Translations under genes and position numbers: made by a program
Notes under the pieces: model-generated
What the model was told of the DNA's origin: nothing
Databases searched by the model: none
What the model saw: only the letters and a program-made list of their open reading frames with translations
Shown: in pieces, positions 21,701 through 32,483 of the stretch
Numbering within the stretch: the first letter of the stretch is position 1
How the letters are laid out: the number at the start of each line of letters is the position of its first letter
Assembly: GCA_004335635.1 (NCBI GenBank)
Contig: QAXH01001414.1
Coordinates: 1,681-35,607, forward strand
DNA length: 33,927 bases
From: Chloromonas sp. AAM2
Taxonomy: Eukaryota; Chlorophyta; Chlorophyceae; Chlamydomonadales; Chlamydomonadaceae
Direction: 5' to 3'

Positions 21701-24700
21701 GTACGACTGCCCGCTGACACCCGACACGCCGTGCGCCTCGGCCCCGGCCAGTGAATACGGGGGCTCAACGGCCGGCAGCCAGCGCATGCGCTACGCAGCC
21801 CTCACTGTGGCCGCCACGCAGAAGTGAGTGGGGGCTGGGGCTTGGGACCAGAGCTAGCTGTGGTTCAACACTTGGCTGCGGGTGTGGGCCCGCCGTTTGT
21901 CATAACGCCCATGCCAATCACTGACACTGTCCACTGCATGTCCACGTCAATAACTGGTAGTGCAAGTGCACCAACCCTGAATCAAATCGAACCCTTGAGT
22001 AGCTCATAAGGAAGTAGAGCTCAGGTCAGGAGCTGGCGCGGCTGCACCTGACTGTCACCATCGTGCTCTTGGGCGTCATTGCCCTCAAAGCTCACATGCC
22101 TTGGCCAGAGGTAGGGGCAGGGCTGGCGCTCCTGTCCCGGCCCTTACCGTTTGTGGCCTCATAAATGACTGCCGCCTTCTTTGCCTGCCCATCACCTGAG
22201 TGTCTGTGTGCTGTGCTGGCCTGCAGGCTCGCCTCCGCCCGCCTGCAGAGCTCCCCCTCCATGCAATCCACCCGCTCCCTGTCGCCCAGCCTCTCGCAGC
22301 GCACACAGAGCGTGTCTTCGGCCCGGCCCACAACCGCATCGACCGCAAAGCCGCTGGAGCCCCGCAACAGCCGTGGCCTGCTGCAGTCGCAGTTGTCGCA
22401 GCGCACGAGCCCAGGCGGAACGCTCAAGGGCAGCATCAAGCCGGGCACCTTCGACCGGAGCAGCTCCTTCGCAGATTCATCGGTGACAGATGCAACCATT
22501 GTGGCAGCCATGGGTAAGCCACCCTGTCACCCTGTCAATGCTTCACACCCTCAAACTGACACACCGTCACTCTGGCACATCATCACTCTGGCCCATAGTC
22601 ATACCATGTGCACGTCAGGCTTGTGATTGTGGTTGACTGTGACTGGTGATTAGGTCGAGGTTGAGGCGGGTGGCTGGGACGCTGTGCCCAGTTGTTATGT
22701 TCACGGTGGCTGGCAACTGACCTAGAAGTGTGACACCTGGTGTGCCCATGTAGCATGTGCTTCCATTTTCATTGGCACACGTTGCATGTCCTTTCAGGCA
22801 TCACGCGTGTGGTGAGTGGTGACCTCGCTGAGCTGGCCGCCCTGCTGTCGCGCGCCAAGCGCCCGCTGACACTGGACCTGGCCAACCGCACCTTCTCCTC
22901 AGCTTCCTGGCGGGGTGTGCTGCTGCTGGGGCGCAACGGACTCAGCATGTCAGGGGGAACGCTGGTGCTCAGGCCGGGCCAAAAGGTGGGCACTCTTTCC
23001 GGAATGAGGGTAGGTGGTGGTAGTTTTACGCTTGTTCTGTATGCTACATATACTGTGGAGGCTGCACTACAGGGGCTGTTAGAGCTCTTACATTGTATTC
23101 CTGATGTACAATTGCGGTACAATAATGTACTTCCGACCCAAGGGGGGGGGGGGGGGGGGGGGGTAAAGACCATGACCCTAGCACAAAAAATGGCCTCGGA
23201 CTTTTCAAAATAGGACCACTTTTGGAACCCACCCAGAAACGGCTCAGAATTACATGAATATGGGCTCATTCGACAGCTCTCGTCAACGCCTATCCCCTGG
23301 ACAACTTGGTTGCATATTTCACTTGAACAGTGCCCCACTTGTGGGTCATCAAAGCCCAGGCGGCCCTATCCAAACCCTAACCGCCACCCATGTCACAGGC
23401 CATGGGGGCATGCCAAAGGTAACCTTCACTTGCAAGGTATGCAAGCATATCTCGCTCTGCATCCGGTTTTGGATCGCTGTTTGCATTTCCTGCGGCCTGG
23501 CGCCGCAGGTGACGCAGGCCACGCCAGCGCCGGCACCCTCGGACACTTCCCCAGCCCATAACAAACCACCCACAAGGCCGTTGTGGGAAATGAAGATGGT
23601 TTTGGATAGATCTCAACAAGCTGCAACCAACCACATCTTTAGAACCTTGAATTCATTGTGGTTGATCCATAAAGCAAAAATACTCAGAAAGGTCGAAAAA
23701 GTAGCTCGGGCCTTGCGGAGGACTTTCATACCACCCTGTCAACCATCTCAGAATGAACTGAAACCTTGGATTCGAGCTCCTTACACCGCTGGCACTCGTA
23801 TAAGTGGTTCAGAGATACCCACTCCCACCCAAGGTCATTTTCTATAGACCGACCACCCCCCCCGCCCTGCCCGACCGGGTAAAAATCCTGCACCTGAGGT
23901 CAAATCTGATTACAGTCAGGAACCGCCATGAATTGTGGTTTGCGCTCCCAGACGTATCTGAAGTGGTACGACATCAATCTGTGCAGCATGCCAGCAGGGT
24001 GGCTTGCGTATGTAAGACCAACATGCTGTGTGTGCTGCTGCCTGTTTCATTCAGCTTGTGCTCACGGGTCAGGACGTGCTGCTCGAGGACCTGTGTGTGC
24101 GCGCGGCGCGCCCCTCGGGCGGCAGCTCCGTGCACTCACACGGGGTGGACGAGGACGGGAGCACGGACGAGGACGAGACAGAGAGCGAAGAGAGCGACGA
24201 CGAGGAAAGTGAAGAGAGCGAGGAGAGCGATGAAGATGAGGATGATGAAGACGATGAGGAGGACGACGGAGAAGAGGAGGTGAGCATGGCGCATAGGCGA
24301 CAGCGTGCTTTTGTTTACAGAGTGCGTAAACAGGGAGCAAGCCACCGTGCACATCAACACTCCGCGTGTGGTTCAGTCAGTGATGAGTGTCCGACGAATA
24401 GGACGGTGATGGACACTTGGTGGCCTTGTTACCCGAATCGAATCCCATCTTGACGATTGGCCGCCCGCCTCTATGGGAAGGCATCCAAGCCCTCTACACC
24501 CCGACTGAGACCCGCATTGCAGAGAAAGCGAATTCTTCAACCGCAGCGCTTCATTGGGCACCAGACACATGCCGCCTAGTATAGCTCACACACGAGAACC
24601 CATCTCCGAGTTAACTACTAGCAGAACATGTTGGTTACTGTCGGCTACTTTTGGAGCCAGAAGCGATATAAATTGGAAGCCTTTGACAAATGCAATGAGA

Positions 24701-26983
24701 TTAACGCCGCTCGAAACTCCAACCGGCTGTGTCACAATGTTGGTCTGGTGGCAAACCAACACTTTCACTGGTAGTCTGACCATGGCTTGTCGTGTGCTCT
24801 GGTCGTCACATGGTTTCAGGAAGACGAAGAGGAAGAGCAGGAGGAGGCTGAAGAAGAGCCAAAGGCAAGTACACAAAATGAGGGATTTGCTTACACCAGG
24901 AATAGTGGAACACAGCGACACTTGGTCACCCTTTGCAGTTTCAGCGGGTGCATGTGTAGCCCTGCCTGCACCCTGATATTCAAGATGAGCATTGCGTGTG
25001 CACGTCGGCCTCAAGGCCTCAAGGCCCGCTTGGGTGTTCTTCTTAGGTTCAAAGCCCACTCTTGCAATTTCGGAGAGAGGGACATCCCCTGCTGCACATG
25101 TACAGGTGACATGGAACAGATAAATTCACACGTTTTGCATACATCATTGCAGATGAGTGGCAAGGCCCGTGACGCGCTTGTGGAAGTGCGGGACGGGGCC
25201 GTGGCTACCATGCGACGCGTGACGCTGCTGGCGGCCGGCAAGCGCGACGCGGCAATACGCATTGTGCAGGGCGGAACGCTGACAGCGATCGACTGCGTTG
25301 CGTCCAACACGGGCGGGGACAGCAGCCAGCATGTGGCTGTGGTCACGGGCGCAGGTGAGGACTGCATGTGGCTGTGGTCACGGGCGCAGGTGAGGACTGC
25401 ATGTGGCTGTGGTCACGGGCGCAAGTGAGGAATGCATGCTGCTCCCGTTGGAAACTCTATATTGGAAACATTCCCAGTCACACAGTAATCATGACGCTAT
25501 TTGTGCACTGCGCGTATCGCACACGTGAGCTGGTCATGCACCATGTGCTGCGTGCATTCGTCTCACATTTCTTGCCTTGCACGCGCTGCAGGCTGCACAT
25601 TGCACGCTGAGGAGAGCAAGCTCTCAAACTGCTTTGGCAGCGTCTTATTCGTGTCGCAGGCCGGAACAGCACGCCTGTTCGGCTGCACTGTTTCCAAATC
25701 TAAGAGGAGAGGGGTGGGTGCGTTCACATGACGACGGCGAAGGCACAGCGCCAACAGTCTGTGCCTTGCCAGCCTATGTCCATCTTTCCCGCCCGGCTCA
25801 GTACAGGAGGTCGGCAGCGTACTACCCACAGTTGAACTGACTGTCTATCAACAGGTTACGATCAACCAAGAGACACAATGCACCGTCATGAATCCAAGCC
25901 CGAGTTTAGAGCACACGATGGACAGTTGTGCCCACTTTGCTGCTCTTTCCTCTCAGGGTGCCGAGGTGACAGACTACGGCTCCATGCTGACGGCGGACAC
26001 CACCCAGTTCTGCAGGAACCGCAACGCAGCGCTGGCCGTGCATGCCACCGCCACCGCGCAGCTGGACTCGTGCTCGCTGCAGGACTCCTCGACCAGCTCG
26101 GTGGGTGCACCAGGGAACTTATCTAGTGGGCACTAGGGCTCGGTGGGTGCACCAGGGAACTTATCTAGTGGGCACTAGGGCTCGGTGGGTGCACCAGGGC
26201 ACGTAAGGGCGCCATGGCAGAAGGCAAACCTCAACACGGAAAAAGGGCTTTCAGCTAAATTCTTGTATCTGGGCCCTCGCTGCTCGCATAGCAGTCAAAC
26301 AAGCGTGTAGTAGCACCACACCGATAACTGTGCGGACGTAGCCATGCGATCCTTACAGTGCTTGGAACGCCTGCTCACTGCGCACACCTTCAGGGCCTGG
26401 TGGTCTGTGGCCGAGGCACGAAGGTGATTGCGCACAACACCACCTTCAGGGATAACGTACAGGTGAGGTGCTCAGGGATAACGTACAGGTGAGGTGCTCA
26501 GGGATAACGTACAGGTGACGGGGCGGCTGCTATTCATTCAGCCTGGCTGACATGCCTACCGCATTATGAGAGGGCTCGGTTGACAGGAAATCATGGCGTC
26601 GGCATGCCTACCAGGATGCCAATGGTACTGTGGGGTGATGGGGTTGCCACACCCGGCTAGTTGAATACATTGCTGAAGGGCTTGGAGATCACGCCACGAC
26701 ATCAACTGCTGCATTCTGAAAGTTCATGCCAGAATGTCACCTGCATACCGACTTCAGTGTCATTCTGACGTCCCTCTGCCCTGCTCCGCTGGCCCAGGCC
26801 GGCACCTACATCACAGACGGCGCTGCCTTGTCCGCCACTGGGTGCTCGTTTGTGGGCAACAAGCGGCACAGCGCGGAGGTGGAGGGGCACAGCAGCACCC
26901 TGTCACACGACTTGAGGTGCAAGTGGAGCCCACAAAAGGGCGCCAGCGCGTCCAAGGGAGCCCTCATTCACCTGCTCACTTAA
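18730..26983 (+). CDS. TIR - SAM-like - right-handed beta-helix protein, 17 exons
   Basis: Exons: 18730-18815, 19055-19139, 19532-19599, 19806-19909, 20129-20261, 20898-20988, 21162-21235, 21569-21823, 22227-22513, 22798-22985, 24055-24279, 24820-24864, 25153-25354, 25592-25713, 25957-26100, 26394-26462, 26798-26983. All phases agree, giving 787 residues. Start ATG (MGKNTTPASAEP) has a good context (AACATGG). Residues 22-150 form a TIR domain: YDIFISYRQSDSKD, YRLRVFLD, SRCVVPIISAGYL, SWCSLEIITAL, LVPVYD. W93 and E97 match the W-x3-E of NAD-cleaving TIRs. Residues about 195-250 look like a SAM domain (LIKRLGLSDIDDFKF, LEKAKVIELVRCI). A Ser-rich linker spans about 300-390. From 395 on, short repeats of the G-x-x-x-C-x-F/V type suggest a right-handed beta-helix, interrupted by an Asp/Glu/Ser tract (about 480-545). 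No signal peptide or membrane segment is seen. The exact 3' end is less sure: a GT after TTGAG at 26913 could open another intron. Confidence 0.82.
22986..24054 (+). other. 1.07-kb intron with a G22 homopolymer, probable inserted element
   Basis: This intron of the TIR gene is three to ten times longer than most others in the window. It holds 22 consecutive G at 23142-23163 and eight C at 23856-23863. Between them lies a 197-codon open frame (23254-23847) that is basic and unrecognised. The interval between the G and C tracts may be an inserted transposable fragment. Confidence 0.45.
23142..23163 (+). repeat. Poly-G tract, 22 nt
   Basis: An uninterrupted run of 22 G within an intron of the TIR gene, flanked by CCGACCCAA and TAAAGACC. 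It can form a G-quadruplex and is prone to length errors in sequencing. Confidence 0.95.
24865..25152 (+). other. GC-AG intron in the TIR gene
   Basis: The exon ends CCAAAG and is followed by GCAAGT, which is the standard consensus for the minor GC donor class. The acceptor is cattgcag. Phase 0 is kept on both sides. Reading on would add a frame that leaves the beta-helix pattern. Confidence 0.65.
25330..25434 (+). repeat. 35-bp tandem repeat spanning a 5' splice site, three copies
   Basis: Units begin at 25330, 25365 and 25400. Each contains GGCTGTGGTCACGGGCGCA followed by a GTGAGG donor (GGTGAGG in copies 1-2, AGTGAGG in copy 3). The first copy includes the end of the exon at 25153-25354. 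Use of a later donor would add 35 nt and shift the frame. Confidence 0.9.
26096..26199 (+). repeat. 42-bp tandem repeat spanning a 5' splice site, 2.5 copies
   Basis: Units begin at 26096, 26138 and 26180 with GCTCGGTGGGTGCACCAGGG. The first covers the exon end at 26100 and its GTGGGT donor. The third copy is partial. Confidence 0.9.
26446..26518 (+). repeat. 26-bp tandem repeat spanning a 5' splice site, three copies
   Basis: Units begin at 26446, 26472 and 26498. Each has GGGATAACGTACAGGTGA, so each recreates the exon end and GT donor of the exon at 26394-26462. The third copy diverges after GGTGA. Confidence 0.9.
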
Positions 26984-28180
26984 CCACAGGAGAAGCCAAG
27001 ATATTCCCAAGACAAATAGCCGAGATATGGCGGGCCATGTGCTCGGATGTGGTTGCCCCACTTTGTTTGAATTCAACTAGTCAGGAAGGCAAGAGTGCCG
27101 ATGCCATGGGTAGCACAGCCATGAAGCTTCAACGACGCCAGCTATGTAGGCCTGCGATCAGAAACGAGATAAGTTAAACGTGAGCTAGAATGTTGAGGAA
27201 TTGCAGTTGAGCTGAATGTTTGTTTGCTTACATGGGCTTACGCTTGCGCGATTGTTCAAGCCATGTTAACTGGACTCAATCATCGCTTAGATCAATAGCT
27301 CTACGACGTGGCATGCCTTGCACACTTGTCTGTGGTTACATAGGTTGCGTGATGATTTGAGTGAGTTTCAGACCATTAGCAGTACAGAAAGCTGAAGGTG
27401 CCCCGCACGTGCCAACAGGTTGTAGCCAAGCGAGTTATGCTCAGGTATACATGTGCTTGTGCTACTGCACTACTGGCAGCCTAGAGATGTCAGGAAACAA
27501 CAAATACAGCATGCTACAGGCGGCAGGACGACACTCGATTCGAGTTTCACACAAAGCAGCCAATAGCCAGAAAGCAGCAGAACACAGAGACAGCTGCACA
27601 TGCCTGAGAAATCTAAGGTCGAGCCACCCCTTTCACTGCTTGTTTTGACCAAATGAACCGTGACCAGTTTGTTTCTTGTTGCTGAAGGCAAGCTCTGCAC
27701 GCGCTGGTGTAATATCGCTTTGAGCTACGATGCAGCCTCGTGAAATGCTGTTATTCCGCACTCAAATGTCACATGTACCATGAAAGCCAACTGCAGATGC
27801 TGGCAGGCGCACCTGGACTTTGGACCTGGATAAGATTGTCAGGAATGAACACGGATTGCTGACCTTTGGTTCGCCAGTCCGGCAAAACCGTCTGCCGGCC
27901 GTTGCTAAACCAATGATGTCTGAAGTTCGGCGAAGCTGACTAAACAAACGCTCGTCTTACATGTTGTTGCATATACATTCATCCTTTTAAAAACTAGGTT
28001 GGTGTTTTGTCTGTCAGCAACCACTTGCACGTTTGCAAGTCTTGAAGCGAACCGTGCCCGGCAAGCCACCCCGAGCAGGCGTTTGTTCAGCATTAGCATA
28101 GGATACCAATCCCATCCAATCGCAATCCTATGTGCGTTGGAATACGCGCATCCCAATTGCCGTGAAATACGAACGGAAAT
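26984..28180. other. Intergenic stretch: 3' UTR of the TIR gene and promoter of the oxidase gene
   Basis: No gene is convincing. A TGTAA at 27708-27712 is the first candidate poly(A) signal after the TIR stop codon, implying a 3' UTR of about 0.7 kb. The last few hundred bases before 28181 should hold the oxidase promoter. No copper- or iron-response element stands out. Confidence 0.45.
27708..27712 (+). terminator. Candidate poly(A) signal TGTAA
   Basis: First TGTAA after the stop codon at 26983. Assigned by pentamer and position only. Confidence 0.35.
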
Positions 28181-31100
28181 ATGGCACATTCAAGTACCTG
28201 GCTGGCCCTTGTGCTCTGCTTAGCAGCGAATGCCGTCCACATTGCCAGAAGTCAAGGATTAAGAAGTGGAACCATCATGCCTACACGGCCGAGTCCGAAA
28301 ATTGCGCATTTTGAGCTTGAGGTCACGTTGGTGAGAGGTGCACCGGCTTGCGGACCGATGCGCGCTGTCATCCTTGTCAACGGCCTGTTCCAGCCCACGC
28401 TCTACGCTAACGTAAACGACACCATCAAGGTAAGTGGGCGCGTTCTGATGTTTGCACAGCTTCTCAGCAGCCCACCACTGAGTAACGACACAACATGTCC
28501 GCATTTCTGCAGGTCACCATCATCAACAATCTTCCTACTAGCCTGCCCACGACATCATCGGGGATCTCCCTTCACTGGCATGGCTTCAGCATGTGGAACG
28601 AAGCAGCTTGGGCAGACGGCACCGCCTACGTGACTCAGTGCCCCTTGGCAGCCGGCACCAACTACACGTACAGCTTCCTGGTCAGTGACATATGTATGTC
28701 GACCGCTGGCGCCTGTCTTAGTGTAGATCCTCTTCAAGGACATGTCACAAAGCCAAGTTGTGAGGGCATTAACCCAAGGGGGCAGGCCTGATTGCAAGAT
28801 TGGCAGCCGGCTCAAAAGGCAACGGGACTGTTTAGACGCTGCTGTACTGCTGCTTTGAGCAACTTGGCAATACCATAAACCGATGTATCCCTCAAGTATG
28901 TCATGACTCTGTGGTGCAGGCTGACGAGTCACCGGGCACTTACTTCTGGCATGACCACAGCGCCATGAACCGAGCCAACGGGCTTCAGGGAGTCCTGATC
29001 CTCGGCATGCCTGTCCTGGACTACGAGATCCCCGTACCACTGGTGGAGGACGGCGAGCACGTTGTGTTCATTACGGACTGGTTTGACATGGAGGCAAACA
29101 CGATGGCCATGCAGCTCAACAGGTGTGGCACGCATCAGGACAAGCCACTGATGGCGGTGTATGAAGGAAAGTAAGAAAGAAAGAGGACGGCAATCGTTGT
29201 AAGGAAGAAGGCCGAGCAGTCAAGCCCAGCCCCCATGTGAGATTGCAGTGCATGAGCCAGGGCCAGCATGATGCATGGGGCATGGGTGCTTACTGTAGCT
29301 GTGCGTTTTGCCTTGATGCAGGCCTAGCGATGTTGATAAGGCGACTAATGAAACTGGCACGTACGTACGCATTGGCAACTCGGATGCTCTGCTGATCAAT
29401 GGCAAGGGCAATGGCGGCGACTGCAACACCACCACCTTGAACGGCACCTCCCCCATTTGCAACGTGACTGCATTGACAGTGCCAGCGGGACATGGGGGGG
29501 CAGGCTGCACACACGAGACGTTTGTGGTTGAGTCCGGCAAGCTCTACAACTTCCGCCTTATCAACGGCGGCACCCAGCAGTACGTGACGGTGTGCTTTGA
29601 GAAGCACAAAGTCTATCTGCTGGCAGCGGACACCACACCCATGGACACCCCTATGATTGACTCGGGCTGCGTTGACATCAATACAGGGCAGAGGTGAGGG
29701 GCAGGGCAGGGCATGACGGGGTAGCCAGGTTCAGCATGCCATGGGACTCCAGGGGAACGAGGTGACATGATGGGCCGCTACACAGGCCAGTTGTTGTGCT
29801 CTCTGTGTGCATGCGACAGCATCTTCTTGCCCTGCTCTCACTGCCCACAGGTACGATGTGCTGTTCGAAGCTAACCAACCCCCAGGCTTGTACTGGATGT
29901 CAGTGCACGAACAGTTTCAGACAGGCGCCAAGTCCACCTATGCGGTCATTCGCTACGCTGACGCCAACAGCAGCCAGCCCCTGCCTAGCACACCCACACC
30001 GCAGCCCGCGGGTGTCCTGCCCTGGGACCTGGACACAGAGAGCAAGGTGCGGAACCAGCACCCACACATATGCCGGCCCCAGCATGCAGTTTACATCTTA
30101 ACATTGGTATGCACGCCTTGCACGCAACTGCAACGGGTGGCAGTGCAGCAAGGTCGAGGAACGGGCTGTTGTTGCGCCAGACGCCTCAGCTTACCTGTCA
30201 TTGAGATGCTGGCAGCCCAGCTTATTGTGCCTTTTTCTCTCGTGTCTGTTATTGTTGTCTTGCTAGCGCCATTGGACGCCTGAACTGCGAGCTTGACAGT
30301 GCTCAAATATGCTGTCAGTACAACGACATGTACGGTGTGATGGTTCATGCAGATTCAGACCAGTGACTCAATCCTCGGATACAACGACAACTATGACTAC
30401 GAGTACTACTGGCAGCTGTTCCAGCACCGTGGCGGCTATGGGGATGGTATCCTGTACCCCGCGTTTAATGCTGACAAGATCGTCGTGTTCAACATGACCC
30501 AGCCGCTGCTGGGCAATGGGGCAATCAAGTGAGCGGAGGCGCCAGGGGCATGGCATGGCAGGGGCATTGTTTGACGAGACAAGAGCAGGGGCGTATGGCC
30601 GCATGATGCAACAGGAAAAGGGCAGGGGCGCATGGCCGCATTGTTCAACAGGACAAGGGCATGGGCATGGTTGCAGGTCCACGATCAGCGGTTCAACAGG
30701 GCATGACTATGCAATGCCATGCAGTGCACAGAGCAGCTGGCATCCAAGGAGGTTATGGTTCGTGCTTGGGTGTAGCCTGCTCTGGCAGCCTGCTCGTGCT
30801 TCTTGTGTATGTGTTGTTAGATCTGACACATTTAAAAGCGTATGCTACTAGACACTGTGCTGTTTTTGTTACGCCAGCGTCGTCTTGTGTGCGCTCCATG
30901 CAATCCCTGGAATGGTTGTTCACTCATCATCCTGTTTGCTGCGTGCGTCGTGTGGTGTGCAGGTGGGCTGTGAACAACATCGCACACAGCGGCAACCCGC
31001 CCTGTGCCGCGCTCATGGACAAGATTGCAGCAGACCCCTCTTATCTGGCCAACCACACGGCGCCCAATGCAACGGACGTGCAGGCCAACACCACCATGGC

Positions 31101-32311
31101 CATGCTGCACGTGTCCACATGGAATAGGACCGCGGAGCCCACCATCTACCACGGCGACAGGGGCTCGCCAGTCAAGCCGGTGGCGGGCATGCACGTAGTG
31201 GAGCTGCAAAAGGATCAGGTGCGAGGCGGGGCAGACAACTGGTGTCTGTTCTGGAGGAGGTTCAGCAGGACACCAACCTCTGGGCAGTCGGGCCAGGGTT
31301 ACAGACCAGGGACACGGGCTGTTGCGAGGGTAGGCATTGTAGGCGGATGCAGCAATCAAATCGCTGGTGTGGGAAATGCCTGCCCTTGGCAGACCAGGGC
31401 TGTTAAGCGGGTAGGCAGGCTGGGCGGGGGCAGCGACCAAGTCAGCCACTGCAGCTGATTGAGGGTATGAGGAGTGTGAGACCGGCATGGTGCATAGCAC
31501 CGGGGTGACACATGCGCTTCATGGGTGACGGGAATGCGAGTGTTGTTGCATGCAGATTGTAGATGTTATCATCAACAACCTTCCCTCCAACGCTATGAAC
31601 GGCGACTATCGCAGCAACTCATCCCGCGGCTTCACCTCCGCGCACCCCATACACTTGCATGGGCACAAGTTCTGGGTGAGTCAGTGGGGCACACGGGAAG
31701 GGAACAGACTCACTGGCAACTGGACTGGGTTGAGCTCTGCCTGATGCATGCTCACCAGGGAGATCAATGGGCATGAGCTGTGCAGTCTGGTGCTTCTGCC
31801 CACACAAGCTGTTATTGTAGCCTGCTGTTATCTGCAACTCAGTATCTAAACCACGCACTGAGTTCAGCTCCTGTCAAACAAAAAGGCGTGCATGGACTGG
31901 TATATCAAGGTTCTATCCAGTGCAATTGCCGCATGCACTCATGGTGTATGATTGGTGGATGTGCTGCAGGTGATGGGCACGGGGGAGGGCGTGTTCAACC
32001 GCACACGCGACATGGGCAAGCTCAACTACCGCGCCCCCATCCTGCGCGACACCGCCACGCTGCCGCGCGGGGGCTGGCTGTACGTCCGCTTCAAGGCCGA
32101 CAACCCCGGCATGTGGCCCATGCACTGCCACATCATGTGGCATGCGTACATGGGGCAGTCGGTGGTGTTTGCGGAGGCAGTCAGCGAAATACCAAAGCGG
32201 CCTGAGCCGGGCCCGCCCTGCCCCGGACAGTGTCTGAACAGCTTCGCGCCCTTCACACGCTCATGGGTTAAGGAAAACTACAAGGGAGACCGCTTCCCCC
32301 TGCCGTCCTGA
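28181..32311 (+). CDS. Secreted multicopper oxidase, ascorbate-oxidase/laccase-like, nine exons
   Basis: It should oxidise a substrate at a type-1 copper and reduce O2 to water at a trinuclear cluster, outside the cell. Exons are 28181-28429, 28513-28680, 28920-29170, 29322-29693, 29851-30046, 30353-30528, 30963-31218, 31556-31675 and 31970-32311. Phases agree and introns are GT-AG, giving 709 residues. The N-terminus is a signal peptide (STWLALVLCLAANAVHIARS). All four copper motifs are present: HWHG (about 104-107), FWHDHS (150-152), HPIHLHGH (586-593) and HCHIMWHAYMGQ (648-659). WADGTAYVTQCPL and the tail SVVFAEAV are closest to ascorbate oxidase. Many N-x-S/T sites fit a secreted glycoprotein. 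The residue ten past the motif Cys, normally Met, Leu or Phe, is Gln659. The real substrate (ascorbate, phenol, Fe(II) or Mn(II)) cannot be told from sequence. Confidence 0.93.
31303..31446 (+). repeat. Imperfect duplication of about 60 bp in an oxidase intron
   Basis: CAGACCAGGG...GGCTGTT...GGGTAGGCA...GCAGC blocks occur at about 31303-31366 and 31391-31446 in the intron between exons 7 and 8. The preceding intron (30529-30962) also has GGCATGG/ACAGGA-type repeats. Confidence 0.6.
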
Positions 32312-32478
32312 GTGACAGTGTAGCAAGGCTACCGGGACAAACGTACGGACTGGTTGTCTAGTATTGCACTGCACTTATCACCCAAAAGCCCAATTACCGT
32401 TAGCACACCAGGTCTACGGACGGGTACCGGGTTCGTATTGCATTCTATTACTGTTATTTGCCGTGCATTGTGCATGTG

Positions 32479-32483
32479 TGTAA
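32479..32483 (+). terminator. Candidate poly(A) signal TGTAA for the multicopper oxidase
   Basis: The pentamer lies 168 nt after the stop codon at 32311, a usual distance for green-algal genes. Confidence 0.5.

Noticed and set aside
22769..23338. 189-codon minus-strand open frame
   Set aside because: It is the shadow of TIR-gene exon 10 on the opposite strand plus the poly-G tract read as poly-Pro.
23254..23847. 197-codon open frame in an intron of the TIR gene
   Set aside because: It lies wholly inside a phase-consistent intron, has biased basic composition and no recognisable motif. It is noted as part of a possible inserted fragment but not called as a gene.
26734..27177. Alternative longer frame past the last TIR-gene exon
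   Set aside because: It runs in a different frame from the beta-helix exon. It would need the GT at 26913 as donor or a shift, and no convincing downstream exon follows.
27773..27780. GTAC core as a copper-response element for the oxidase gene
   Set aside because: A single GTAC four hundred bases upstream is expected by chance and has no paired element.
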